DNA of 64,000 nucleotides, from the NCBI GenBank assembly GCA_947642745.1, contig CANRTU010000002.1, positions 62,001 through 126,000 on the forward strand, read 5' to 3'. The notes under the pieces were generated by a model. That model was given only the letters and a program-made list of their open reading frames with translations. It made no database searches and was not told where the DNA came from. Source of the stretch: an uncultured Eubacterium sp. GTDB taxonomy: Bacteria; Bacillota; Clostridia; Lachnospirales; Lachnospiraceae. Within the stretch, counting starts at the first letter, position 1, and each line of letters starts with the position of its first letter. This document shows positions 51,313-60,003 of the stretch, piece after piece. The position numbers and the translations under genes were made by a program.

Positions 51313-52293
51313 ATGAAAAAAGAAGCATCCGTTCCAAAAACACTTCCGGAAAAATCTCTGGAAAAAAATATTGAGTTAAATCTGTCCGTGGCAGGACACA
51401 GAGAGCTGATCGCCGCCGCAGGCAAAGCATTATCTTCCACCGTGCGCATTGACATTTTAAACCTGATCAAGACAAAGCCGCTGTCCCTGCAGGAAATCTC
51501 ACGCATTCTGAAGATTCCGCTGTCATCTACCGCCATGCATATCCGTTGTCTGGAAGACGCCCGCCTGATCATTACGGAAAGCCAGCCCGGTATCCGGGGT
51601 TCCATGCGTGTATGTACCTGCGGATTTCTGTCCCTGCATCTGGAAGCCTATGACAAAGAAACAGACGCCGTGGATAATTCTTTTGTGTATGATATGCCGG
51701 TAGGCAGCTATTATGATTTTGAAGCTTATCCTACCTGCGGTCTGGCAGGTACGGAAGGTATTATTGACAGCTTTGACAATCCGGTATCTTTTTATTCGGC
51801 GGAGCGGCAGAACGCCCAGCTTATATGGTTCAGCCGTGGCTTTGTGGAATACCGTTATCCGAATAAAATTAATAAGCTGCTGACACTCCAGGAGCTTTCT
51901 TTCACACTGGAAACCGGTTCAGAAGCGCCGGGTTACCGGGAGAGCTGGCCATCTGACATTACGTTTCTGATCAATGGACACGAAGCCGGCACTTATACGT
52001 CGCCCGGAGACTTTGGTATGCGCAGGGGGCGGCTCACTCCTGATATCTGGCCCATCGGACGCTCCCAGTACGGGCTTATGGTTACGGTGTCTTTAAAGCC
52101 CGACGGCAGCTACATCAACGGCTCCCTTACAAACCCGGATGTGACCCTGAAAACGGCGGGGCTATACGATCAGGCGTATATTTCCTTTGAAATACGGCTG
52201 AAGCCGGATGCGGTCCACCCGGGGGGCATTAACATTTTTGGCGAAAAGTACGGGGATTACCCACAGGGAATCTGTATGAGAATTGTATACTGA
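51313..52293 (+). CDS. Winged-helix (ArsR-like) regulator with a C-terminal beta-rich domain
   Basis: A 326-residue protein. Residues 35-110 form an ArsR-like winged helix (RIDILNLIKTKPLSLQEISRILKIP as a recognition-helix region). Residues about 125-326 are beta-rich with a jelly-roll-like pattern (ITFLINGHEAGTYTSPGDFG, YISFEIRLKPDAVHPGG). AAAGGAAAAAG precedes the start. No metal-binding cysteine pair of classical ArsR sensors is evident. Divergent from the GH2 operon, which it most likely controls in response to a sugar or phospho-sugar. I do not recognise the C-terminal family. Confidence 0.75.
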   Translation: MKKEASVPKTLPEKSLEKNIELNLSVAGHRELIAAAGKALSSTVRIDILNLIKTKPLSLQEISRILKIPLSSTAMHIRCLEDARLIITESQPGIRGSMRVCTCGFLSLHLEAYDKETDAVDNSFVYDMPVGSYYDFEAYPTCGLAGTEGIIDSFDNPVSFYSAERQNAQLIWFSRGFVEYRYPNKINKLLTLQELSFTLETGSEAPGYRESWPSDITFLINGHEAGTYTSPGDFGMRRGRLTPDIWPIGRSQYGLMVTVSLKPDGSYINGSLTNPDVTLKTAGLYDQAYISFEIRLKPDAVHPGGINIFGEKYGDYPQGICMRIVY

Positions 52294-52340
52294 CACATAC
52301 TGCTTTATTTTTCCGGAAAGCCCGCAACTGCGAAAGCTGT

Positions 52341-53039
52341 TTAAAGACTGATGATCCAGACGTCTTCCAGCTGTTTTACAATTTCGGGCATCAGATTCAG
52401 CCAGCTGCCGCACCGGTCCAGAATTATGGCGTCCCCGCTGACGACGCCGTCCAGCCGTTCCAGCGTCCGGTCCACATCCGCAATGACCCGCACATCCGCC
52501 AGGACGCCGGTCTCTTCTGCGCACTGGCGGATCAGTCCCGCCAGCCTTCCGGAATTGGACACCGGCGCATCCAGATAAAAGCAGGCCCTCTTTATATTCA
52601 GGAACTTCAGATGTTCCAGCAAAAGGCTGACGGCAGTCTGTGTCTGTTCTATGATACGATACGTTCCCCGCAGCCCTGCCAGATCCCGGATCACGCCGTC
52701 CCTGCAGCGCAGTACCAGGGAACCAGACAAAGCCACTTCCAGCGTAATAATCTGATTAAAGCCGTCTATATGCACCACTTCCGGAAGCGCCTGCGGACCG
52801 GCCAGCAGTTCCCTGCCGGTCCGGCTTGCGGCTGATACGGCGGACGCCACGGACCGTGCCAGCGCCAGACGCTGCCGTTCGGAAAATATATAGTGATTGC
52901 CAATAAAAGTAGTTACAGGTTTTACATCATACCCCCGGTCCAGCAGATACCGGACTTCGTCCGCCGCCTTTTGTAATAGTTCCAGCTGTTTCCCGGTAAA
53001 CTGTTTGTGATCTTCCGGAATATATCCCCGTCTGCCCAT
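52341..53039 (-). CDS. DUF434 domain-containing protein
   Basis: A 232-residue protein. The N-terminal helical region begins PEDHKQFTGKQLELLQKAADEVRYLLDRGY and the following segments HIDGFNQIITLEVALSG and LRDLAGLRGTYR are characteristic of DUF434; a C-terminal PIN-like beta-alpha fold (ACFYLDAPVSNSGRLAGLI, AIILDRCGSWL) follows. The function is unknown; the fold of the second half suggests a nuclease or nucleotide link but lacks proof. It is convergent with the regulator gene and separate from the YbaK gene by 66 bp. Confidence 0.75.
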   Translation of the reverse strand: MGRRGYIPEDHKQFTGKQLELLQKAADEVRYLLDRGYDVKPVTTFIGNHYIFSERQRLALARSVASAVSAASRTGRELLAGPQALPEVVHIDGFNQIITLEVALSGSLVLRCRDGVIRDLAGLRGTYRIIEQTQTAVSLLLEHLKFLNIKRACFYLDAPVSNSGRLAGLIRQCAEETGVLADVRVIADVDRTLERLDGVVSGDAIILDRCGSWLNLMPEIVKQLEDVWIISL

Positions 53040-53105
53040 TTCTTTTACACCTTCCCTCCGCGTCTCTTATATGTCCTGCCCGCTGTTTCACAATGCGGAC
53101 AGCGC

Positions 53106-53576
53106 TCACACCTGTCCTTTACATACATCTACCCATCCCGTATACCCGGAATATTGTTCCAGCTGGGCAATCGTAAGCTCTATGGCGCTGTTGGAACTGC
53201 CACAGGCAGGATATACTTTGTCAAAACGCTTTAATGACACATCCAGGTATACTTCCACACCTTTACTGACCGCAAACGGACAGACGCCGCCCACGGCATG
53301 GCCCGTCCGGGATTCCGCTTCCTTTGGAGAGAGCATCTTTGCTTTTGCGCCAAACTGATCCTTATATTTGCGGTTATCTATTTTTTCATCTCCGGCCGCC
53401 ACAATCAGTATGGCCCGGTCATGAAGCATAAAAGAAAGCGTCTTCGCAATCCTGCCCGGTTCACAGTGAAGCGCCGCCGCTGCCAGCGCCACCGTAGCGC
53501 TGGATGTGTCAAATTCCAAAACCCTTTCTTCCATTCCAAATGTACTGAAATATGCTTTTACTTTTTCTACTGACAT
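53106..53576 (-). CDS. YbaK/EbsC aminoacyl-tRNA deacylase
   Basis: A 156-residue YbaK-domain protein that clears misacylated Cys-tRNA-Pro or a related mischarged tRNA. The active-site lysine is seen in GRIAKTLSF and the family loops GVCPFAVSKGVEVYLD and PACGSSNSAIELTI are intact. AGGGAG precedes the start. Its partner proline-tRNA ligase is not in the window. Confidence 0.88.
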   Translation of the reverse strand: MSVEKVKAYFSTFGMEERVLEFDTSSATVALAAAALHCEPGRIAKTLSFMLHDRAILIVAAGDEKIDNRKYKDQFGAKAKMLSPKEAESRTGHAVGGVCPFAVSKGVEVYLDVSLKRFDKVYPACGSSNSAIELTIAQLEQYSGYTGWVDVCKGQV

Positions 53577-53623
53577 TTTATATTCTCCCTGATCCGTTCT
53601 TTCATAAATAATCTCCGCAACTG

Positions 53624-54412
53624 TTAAGTCAGTGCTGCTTCAGTTCTTTCCAGCGCAAGAGCGCATTCCAGGGCAAGGGCCATATAAATATCGCCGGAAG
53701 CCATCCCATAATCTGTTAAATCCACCGGATCCCATTTATCCCCATCCAGACTGTCCGCCCCATACAGAAACTGAAGTAACGGCACTTTCCGGAATCTGGC
53801 AACCGCCATTGACGCTGCGCATTCCATTTCCACACCGATACAGCCCTGTGCCCTGCGTTCATTAATCAGTTCCGGCGTTTCCCTGTAAATAGCGTCAGTG
53901 GTCCAGACCTTTCCTGTGACGTAAGGAACATGATGCCTTTCCATGCATTCTGCCGCTATGTCTGTGATGGCGCTGTCCGCCCTGATTTCCTCGTCCGGCG
54001 CAATGTAATGGTAACTGGTGCCTTCATCCCGCACTGCGGAAACCGGAACAATCAGCTTATCACCTGCCAGGGACTGGTCCAGTATTCCGCAGCATCCAAA
54101 CTGCACGATTTTTTCCGCTCCCATGGCTATGATTTCTTCCAGACCGGCCACACAGGCAGGGGCTCCTACCCTGGACAGAAACAGTCCCATCTTTCTATTT
54201 TTATACTCTGTTTCATACACAGGAGTCACCCCGTTTGCGGTATACAGCTTTGCTATTATTTCCAGAGAATTTTTTTCTGCAAAATCCCCGATTATGCCTT
54301 CTGAATATGTAGTAATACATACTTTAGGAAAGCCGGGTACTTTTTTTGTAAGATCACAGGGATTAATAAAAGCGTTTCTTTCTCTGCTGGTCCGGTAAAA
54401 TATCGTTGTCAT
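53624..54412 (-). CDS. Nucleoside phosphorylase (uridine phosphorylase-like)
   Basis: A 262-residue PNP/UDP family enzyme that cleaves nucleosides with phosphate. Visible are the phosphate-loop region around VQFGCCGIL, the substrate segment VWTTDAIYRE, and the ribose-binding motif GVEMECAA. Two bases of the ATG lie directly after the TetR stop codon, so the two genes are co-transcribed. Nucleoside specificity is uncertain. Confidence 0.9.
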   Translation of the reverse strand: MTTIFYRTSRERNAFINPCDLTKKVPGFPKVCITTYSEGIIGDFAEKNSLEIIAKLYTANGVTPVYETEYKNRKMGLFLSRVGAPACVAGLEEIIAMGAEKIVQFGCCGILDQSLAGDKLIVPVSAVRDEGTSYHYIAPDEEIRADSAITDIAAECMERHHVPYVTGKVWTTDAIYRETPELINERRAQGCIGVEMECAASMAVARFRKVPLLQFLYGADSLDGDKWDPVDLTDYGMASGDIYMALALECALALERTEAALT

Positions 54413-54413
54413 T

Positions 54414-54998
54414 TTAATCACCCCTTATCAGTATGCTTTTAATCTGCCGGATAATTCTGGAAGGTATTTCTTTGTCCACCGGAACCAGCCTGCCATACAT
54501 CCGGACTCCCTGATAGGAAAAAATAATCAGGTCAATGACCGCATCAATATCCACCTGACAAAATTCCTTTCTTTCCATGCCGTACTGTATCAGCTTTCTC
54601 CAGGTATTTACAGAAATCAGATACTGTTCATATAACGCATGATTCCCGCCTGCCATATCCTGACTGCTGAAAAATTCGTATATCGCAAGGCTGAGCGAGG
54701 CCCCGGTATCCTCCATCTCATTCTGGTACCGGTCCAGCAGCTCATTTAATATGGCCGCCGCAGACTGGTTTTGCCTGATTTTCAGGTCAGATTCCATATC
54801 CTGGCTGCTCATCATGTCATTGATCATTTCCTGGAAAATCTGGCCGGTACTATTATAATGACAGTATAAACCTCCCCGGCTGAGTCCGGCCGCCACGCAT
54901 ATATCTTTCATGGTAACCTGCTTAAAGCCTTTTCGGGCAAACAGATCAGCCGCACATTTTTTGATATGTTCTCTTGTTTCCTGTCCTCTTTTATTCAT
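54414..54998 (-). CDS. TetR-family transcriptional regulator
   Basis: A 194-residue regulator. The helix-turn-helix is VTMKDICVAAGLSRGGLYCHY; the C-terminal ligand domain is all-helical and unrecognised. AAAGGAT supports the start at 54998. It is expressed together with the nucleoside phosphorylase. Two sites around its promoter look like its own operators, so autoregulation is likely; the inducer could be a nucleoside or a related metabolite. Confidence 0.88.
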   Translation of the reverse strand: MNKRGQETREHIKKCAADLFARKGFKQVTMKDICVAAGLSRGGLYCHYNSTGQIFQEMINDMMSSQDMESDLKIRQNQSAAAILNELLDRYQNEMEDTGASLSLAIYEFFSSQDMAGGNHALYEQYLISVNTWRKLIQYGMERKEFCQVDIDAVIDLIIFSYQGVRMYGRLVPVDKEIPSRIIRQIKSILIRGD

Positions 54999-55011
54999 CC
55001 GGAATCCTTTC

Positions 55012-55064
55012 TTTCCGACACATGTGTCGGAAATTATTATACGACACCTATGACGGAAAGTCAA
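55012..55064 (-). promoter_or_regulatory. Promoter and TetR operators
   Basis: On the minus strand TTGACT (55064-55059), 17-bp spacer, TATAAT (55041-55036). Just downstream of the -10 is a perfect palindrome with 11-base arms (TTTCCGACACA and its complement, 55012-55033). The spacer carries an imperfect relative (CGACACCTATGACGG). Both could be bound by the TetR protein. Confidence 0.8.
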
Positions 55065-55238
55065 TACCATTATCACATACAAAGCGGATCCTGTTCAGGA
55101 TCATTTCTCCGCAGGAAGCCCCTGCGTGCAATGCGGCAGGGCGTATCTGCTGTTTTAGAAACGCACGGATGTCACAAACTATAATTATATGCATAAGATG
55201 AACTAAATATACTTCAAAATGCTGAAAGGAATGAAAAT

Positions 55239-57155
55239 ATGAATATTCATCATAATAGATGTTGTTGTAACTGCTGTTGCCAGGGACCAGCTGGACCGCA
55301 GGGTGACCCCGGACCACAGGGGCCCATGGGGGCCATGGGCGAGGCAGGACCTGTAGGGCCTGCAGGGCCACAGGGTGAACCAGGACCCAGAGGGCCCATC
55401 GGGCCACAGGGCGATGCGGGACCGGCAGGGCCTGCCGGTCTTCAGGGCAATCCCGGACCACAGGGACCAGCTGGACCGCAGGGACCGGCGGGGCCGCAGG
55501 GCGAAGCCGGAGCAGCCGGGCCGGCAGGACCAGCCGGGCCGGCGGGGCCGCAGGGCGAAACCGGACCACAGGGTAATCCCGGACCACAGGGCGAGACCGG
55601 GCCTATGGGCAGACCGGGACCCAGAGGACCGGTGGGACCGCAGGGCAGTCCCGGACCACAGGGGCCGGCAGGGCCACAGGGGGAGACAGGACCACAGGGT
55701 AATCCCGGACCACAGGGACTGGCAGGACCGCAGGGCGAGACCGGACCACAGGGACCGGCAGGGCCACAGGGGGAGACAGGACCTATGGGCAGACCAGGAC
55801 CGCAGGGCGATGCGGGACCGGCTGGACCACAAGGCCCACGGGGGGAAACCGGACCGCAGGGGCCGGCGGGTCCGCAGGGCGATGCAGGGCCACAGGGACC
55901 TATGGGACCGGCAGGACCTGTGGGTGAAGCAGGACCACAGGGCATACCAGGATCACAGGGCGATGCGGGACCGGCTGGACCACAAGGCCCACGGGGGGAA
56001 ACCGGACCGCAGGGACTGACCGGACCGCAGGGACCCGCCGGACCTGTGGGACTGGCAGGACCACAGGGTGAAACCGGACCACAGGGACCCGCTGGACCAC
56101 AGGGTGAGACCGGACCGCAGGGACCAGCTGGACCGCAGGGCGAGGCAGGGCCGCAGGGACTGACCGGGCCAGCAGGACCACAGGGACCAGCTGGCAATCC
56201 CGGACCGCAGGGCGAGGCAGGACCACAGGGACCGGCCGGACCCGCTGGCGAAACCGGACCCAGAGGACCACAGGGACCGGCTGGCGAAGCAGGACCGCAG
56301 GGACTGACCGGACCACAGGGACCAGCTGGACCGCAGGGCGAGGCAGGGCCGCAGGGACTGGCAGGACCGCAGGGTGAACCAGGACCGCAGGGCGAACCAG
56401 GACCCGCCGGACGCACCGGACCACAGGGCGAAACCGGACCGCAGGGACTGACCGGACCGCAGGGACCCGCCGGACCACAGGGTGAAACCGGGCTGCAGGG
56501 ACCGACGGGACCGCAGGGCGACGCAGGACCCGTAGGGCCGGCCGGACCACAGGGCGAAGCCGGACCGGCCGGTGAACCAGGACCGCAGGGACCTATGGGA
56601 CCGCAGGGCGACGCAGGGCCTGTAGGTCCACAGGGGCCGCAGGGCATCGCCGGACCTGTAGGTCCCGCAGGACCGCAGGGCAATGCGGGACCACAGGGAC
56701 CCGCCGGGCCTGGTGTACCGCCAGCCTTCTTTAACGCCGTTATGCAGGGAGGATTCCAGGATATCTCCCCGGAAGGAAACGTAATTTTCCGTACCGCATT
56801 CCAATCCGGTGATTTTTCCTTTACTCCAAACTCCGCAGAAATTGTAGTAAATACCGAAGGCATTTACCGGATAGATTATTCCCTGCTGGTACGGCCCGTT
56901 ACCGGACTGCTCAGTACCGCATACGCTGTGGCCATCAACGGTCAGGAATATCCATTATCTTTCTTTGGAATTTATTCTGATACACTCACGACCACAGACC
57001 GTATGGAACTGACGGGTATGTGCATCATTCCGGTCACCGCCGGAGCCGTCATCGTACTGCGCAGCAAATCTTCCACAGAAGATCATCTGGCGGGAACCGG
57101 TATAGATAACCAGTCTGTCAATCATGCGTCCATCTTAATCCAGCGGATCGCTTAA
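55239..57155 (+). CDS. Collagen-like surface protein with a C1q/TNF-like C-terminal domain
   Basis: A 638-residue protein. Residues 8-14 are a cysteine cluster (CCCNCCC). Residues 16 to about 490 are Gly-X-Y triplets dominated by GPQ, GPA and GE/D, about 158 triplets. Residues about 493-638 form a beta-rich domain resembling the C-terminal trimerising domain of BclA-type exosporium proteins ([39 protein letters not shown]). Prolines should not be hydroxylated in bacteria, so stability comes from GPQ/GE-type triplets. No classical signal peptide. AAAGGAATG precedes the start. Spore-surface or cell-surface display is inferred. Confidence 0.85.
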   Translation: MNIHHNRCCCNCCCQGPAGPQGDPGPQGPMGAMGEAGPVGPAGPQGEPGPRGPIGPQGDAGPAGPAGLQGNPGPQGPAGPQGPAGPQGEAGAAGPAGPAGPAGPQGETGPQGNPGPQGETGPMGRPGPRGPVGPQGSPGPQGPAGPQGETGPQGNPGPQGLAGPQGETGPQGPAGPQGETGPMGRPGPQGDAGPAGPQGPRGETGPQGPAGPQGDAGPQGPMGPAGPVGEAGPQGIPGSQGDAGPAGPQGPRGETGPQGLTGPQGPAGPVGLAGPQGETGPQGPAGPQGETGPQGPAGPQGEAGPQGLTGPAGPQGPAGNPGPQGEAGPQGPAGPAGETGPRGPQGPAGEAGPQGLTGPQGPAGPQGEAGPQGLAGPQGEPGPQGEPGPAGRTGPQGETGPQGLTGPQGPAGPQGETGLQGPTGPQGDAGPVGPAGPQGEAGPAGEPGPQGPMGPQGDAGPVGPQGPQGIAGPVGPAGPQGNAGPQGPAGPGVPPAFFNAVMQGGFQDISPEGNVIFRTAFQSGDFSFTPNSAEIVVNTEGIYRIDYSLLVRPVTGLLSTAYAVAINGQEYPLSFFGIYSDTLTTTDRMELTGMCIIPVTAGAVIVLRSKSSTEDHLAGTGIDNQSVNHASILIQRIA

Positions 57156-57232
57156 AGGCCGCTGGCAATAATATAAAATATTTAACCGCCGGACGCACTG
57201 ATTCTGCTTGCTGACAATTCATTTATGATAAA

Positions 57233-57277
57233 TGCGGGTATGCTGGCGATACTTCCAGTATACCCGCAGTATTTTTT
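57233..57277 (+). terminator. Terminator of the collagen-like gene
   Basis: A 14-bp stem (TGCGGGTATGCTGG / CCAGTATACCCGCA with one G.T) and an eight-base loop, followed by GTATTTTTT. Confidence 0.85.
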
Positions 57278-57531
57278 ACGACAAAAATAATTTTAAGCAA
57301 TTCCCGTACCATACAGATTATATGATATTCTGCCGTCAGACTGCTCTTATTGATGACAGGACAGCATTTGTATACAAAAGGGATAAAAAGAAATAAAAAA
57401 TGAACACAAAAGACATTCAGAGATTCTCACCAGAAAAACATACCGTACATAAAATACTATCAGATAAAAAACGGGCAGCATCTCCCGCTTCACCGGGCTG
57501 CCCGGCGGCAACTGAAATGGCGTATAAAAGT

Positions 57532-57588
57532 CCTGCGATCCTCCCGGAGGATTTTACTCTATAAGACAATTTTTCCTGCAGAGTAAAA
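57532..57588 (-). repeat. 57-nt intergenic element, copy 2
   Basis: Same length and ends as 3584-3640 (CCTGCGATCCTCCC at one end, AGAGTAAAA at the other). Here the inner repeat is TTTTACTCT/AGAGTAAAA. It directly follows the tRNA-Glu terminator on the minus strand. Confidence 0.55.
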
Positions 57589-57624
57589 ACACCGGAAAGA
57601 ATTATTTATAATTCTTTCCGGTGT
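57585..57624 (-). terminator. Terminator of tRNA-Glu
   Basis: 17-nt complementary arms (57589-57605 and 57608-57624) with a very short apparent loop, followed on the minus strand by TTTTTACTC. Confidence 0.8.
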
Positions 57625-57657
57625 TTCTCTCCCTGATCTGCAGGGAACCTGTAATAG

Positions 57658-57729
57658 CAGTCCGTACGGGAATCGAACCCGTGTTTCCGCCGTGAGAGGG
57701 CGGCGTCTTGACCGCTTGACCAACGGACC
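57658..57729 (-). tRNA. tRNA-Glu (CTC anticodon)
   Basis: A 72-nt cloverleaf. The acceptor stem GGTCCGT pairs with ACGGACT (first pair G.U), followed by discriminator G and no encoded CCA. The anticodon stem CCGCC/GGCGG holds loop CTCTCAC with anticodon CTC. The T arm is CGGGTTCGATTCCCG. A -10 TATAAT at 57742-57737 sits eight bases before the 5' end, with no good -35. Confidence 0.9.
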
Positions 57730-57779
57730 TAACAAAATTATACTAACACAACAGATGATATATTGCAAGCTTTTTTTAC

Positions 57780-58300
57780 ATTTTTTCAAAATTATTTAAT
57801 TAGATGAAATTCATACGTGTTACAACTGATACCCCTGTCCGCTTTTCTATTATATTGTATATCCGCTTGATTGTCAATCAGAAAATACATCCGTTTTTAT
57901 ACGGTTCTTTCGCTGGTACCCATTATCAAAGAGTCGGACAGGCAGGCCGTGACGTGGCAGAGGCCGGCTTGCGGAAGCCGCTATTATGCGCCGCATCTTC
58001 CAGCTGGTCATGATCAGCCATAGTGGCCCGGTATCAACGCTTCCCTGCCATAAGGCGTAAGAACTGCCACAGGCAGAAACAGTCAGAAGACGAAGCTGTC
58101 CGGAAGTCTTCTGTGCGGAAATCCTGGAGCTGCCAGCTTTCCGGAGCCAGAACAGTGGCATGGGCTCCTTTCCCCGTCATCCGGAATATGCGCTTATCTT
58201 TCAGGCCGTGAAAATACACAAATTGGAAAATGCAGATTGATTTCGTTATCTTTCTGTTGAGAAAAGCACATCCAGCATCCGCAGCACGCCGTCATGGTTT
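57780..58300. other. Roughly 500-bp region without a supported gene
   Basis: GC-richer than other intergenic DNA and crossed by short frames in several phases. Neither the 95-residue nor the 61-residue frame on the minus strand resembles a known protein. Composition suggests a decayed gene, but no parent was recognised. Confidence 0.3.
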
Positions 58301-58310
58301 TTCCGGCTGG

Positions 58311-58339
58311 TTGATATACTTCCCTTGTTGTGCTATACC
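58311..58339 (+). promoter_or_regulatory. Promoter upstream of a 34-residue ORF
   Basis: TTGATA (58311-58316), 17 bp, TATACC (58334-58339), 64 bp before the small ORF start. Confidence 0.45.
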
Positions 58340-58403
58340 TGCCATGGACAAAACACGGCAAACCGGGACCCGCACAGACTGGTAAGCAGAAAGAAGTAAT
58401 GTA

Positions 58404-58508
58404 ATGAAGTACCTGATAAAATATGTCATGGATTTTGCAGCGCTGGTTTTCCTGTATGCTTTCGTCTTTTTCAGGAAATGGAAGACCCGGGGAACAGAGC
58501 GTGTTTGA
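58404..58508 (+). CDS. Possible small membrane peptide, 34 residues
   Basis: A frame too short for a standard ORF scan: MKYLIKYVMDF, then AALVFLYAFVFF, then a basic tail RKWKTRGTERV. The pattern (short hydrophobic helix, positive tail) is like small regulatory membrane proteins or type I toxins. The ribosome site is AAAGAAG, moderate. A promoter lies at 58311-58339. Its last codons are the GAGCGTGTTTGAAAA motif shared with three other loci. The call rests on these signals only. Confidence 0.4.
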   Translation: MKYLIKYVMDFAALVFLYAFVFFRKWKTRGTERV

Positions 58509-58558
58509 AAACCAGATGACAGGCGGTTTTGCGGTAAATGCCAGTTTATCAGGGAATT

Positions 58559-58581
58559 AAAAATCCCGCCACAAAGCAGGA
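58559..58581 (-). terminator. Terminator of galE
   Basis: On the minus strand TCCTGC/GCGGGA (one G.U, six-base loop) followed by TTTTT. A second hairpin GGACTT/GAAGTCC lies just before it. Confidence 0.65.
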
Positions 58582-58701
58582 CTTCCAGAAGTCCGGGTGC
58601 CTATGCGTCACCCTGTGACCTGAAAGTGCAATCCCCCTTATGCCATTCAGGATATGATCCTGACATCGTCCGCATCTTTTAAAAAAATTTCCAGACAGGT
58701 T

Positions 58702-59718
58702 TCAATCCTCATATCCGTTCGGGTTATTTTTCTGCCATCTCCAGGAATCCTCGCACATTTGCAGAATTCCATTTTCCGCCTTCCAGCCAAGCTCTTTTTC
58801 CGCCTTATCCGCATTGGAATAACAGGTGGCAATATCCCCTGCCCGGCGTGGCCTGATTGTATACGGAATCTTTACGCCATTGGCTTTTTCGAAATTCTTT
58901 ACAATATCCAGCACACTGTATCCGTGTCCGGTTCCCAGATTGTATACACAAAGTCCTGCTTTTTCTTCGATCTTTTTTAAAGCTTTTACATGTCCCACTG
59001 CCAGATCCACCACATGGATATAATCTCTCACACCAGTTCCGTCCGGCGTATCATAATCATCTCCAAAAACGCCCAGCTCCTTTAATTTTCCAACAGCCAC
59101 CTGTGTAATATATGGCATCAGATTGTTCGGAATACCGTTTGGATTTTCACCGATCGTACCGCTTTTGTGTGCGCCGATCGGGTTAAAGTAACGAAGCAGG
59201 ATCACGTTCCATTCCGGATCTGCCTTCTGGATATCCGTCAGTATCTGTTCCAGCATGGATTTGGTCCAGCCATAAGGATTGGTACATTCTCCCTTTGGAC
59301 ATTCTTCCGTAATCGGAATCAGGGCCGGATTGCCATAAACCGTGGCTGATGATGAAAAGATAATATTTTTGCAGTTATTCTGTCTCATCACGTCTACCAG
59401 CGTAAGAGTACCGGAAATATTATTCTGATAATATTCCCACGGCTTTTGTACCGATTCCCCTACTGCTTTTAAGCCTGCGAAATGAATACAGCTGTCAATC
59501 TTATGCTGTGCAAATACTTTTCCAAGTATCTCCCGGTCCAGAATATCTCCTTTGTAAAAAGTGAGATCTTTTCCTGTAATCTGTTTTACCCTGTCCAGCG
59601 ACTTTTCACTGGCATTGCTTAAATTATCCAGTACTACAACCTCATACCCTGCCTGTAACAGTTCCACGCATGTATGACTCCCGATGTAACCTGCCCCGCC
59701 TGTAACTAATACTGCCAT
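58702..59718 (-). CDS. galE: UDP-glucose 4-epimerase
   Basis: NAD-dependent short-chain epimerase of 338 residues that interconverts UDP-glucose and UDP-galactose. It has the Gly motif [17 protein letters not shown], catalytic Tyr/Lys in the NPYGWTKSM segment, and Ser/Ala near FSSSATVYG. It stands alone rather than with galK/galT, so it probably feeds polysaccharide synthesis; a Wzz-like gene lies downstream in the window. Divergent from the AraC regulator. Confidence 0.96.
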   Translation of the reverse strand: MAVLVTGGAGYIGSHTCVELLQAGYEVVVLDNLSNASEKSLDRVKQITGKDLTFYKGDILDREILGKVFAQHKIDSCIHFAGLKAVGESVQKPWEYYQNNISGTLTLVDVMRQNNCKNIIFSSSATVYGNPALIPITEECPKGECTNPYGWTKSMLEQILTDIQKADPEWNVILLRYFNPIGAHKSGTIGENPNGIPNNLMPYITQVAVGKLKELGVFGDDYDTPDGTGVRDYIHVVDLAVGHVKALKKIEEKAGLCVYNLGTGHGYSVLDIVKNFEKANGVKIPYTIRPRRAGDIATCYSNADKAEKELGWKAENGILQMCEDSWRWQKNNPNGYED

Positions 59719-59895
59719 TGTTCATTCTCCTTTCATTCTGCCGCTGCCGGCATTTTGCCGCCTGCCATACTATACGCAGACGTCCGTTCCGGCCCGTCAG
59801 ACCGCCGCAGCAGCCACTGTCTTTGTTATATTTATAGTCTATCCCCAATTTGCCGGAAAGTATAGAAAAAAATGTGTAATAAACATGTAATTTTG

Positions 59896-59924
59896 TTGCA
59901 CATACGCCCGTAAACAATTATAAT
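59896..59924 (+). promoter_or_regulatory. Promoter of the AraC regulator
   Basis: TTGCAC (59896-59901), 17 bp, TATAAT (59919-59924), 80 bp before the start. Confidence 0.65.
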
Positions 59925-60003
59925 AAGAGCATATAAATGTAAAAATGATTCAAGACCATCCTGCTAACAATTATTCCAGACATAAATTTCCAGATAGAAA
60001 CAT

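Noticed and set aside
55442..56863. 473-residue minus-strand proline/glycine/cysteine-rich frame
   Set aside because: Antisense artefact of the collagen-like triplet repeats; three frames stay open for the same reason.
58560..58630. Riboswitch-like structured RNA beyond galE
   Set aside because: The hairpins are explained by a galE terminator and no known riboswitch core was found.
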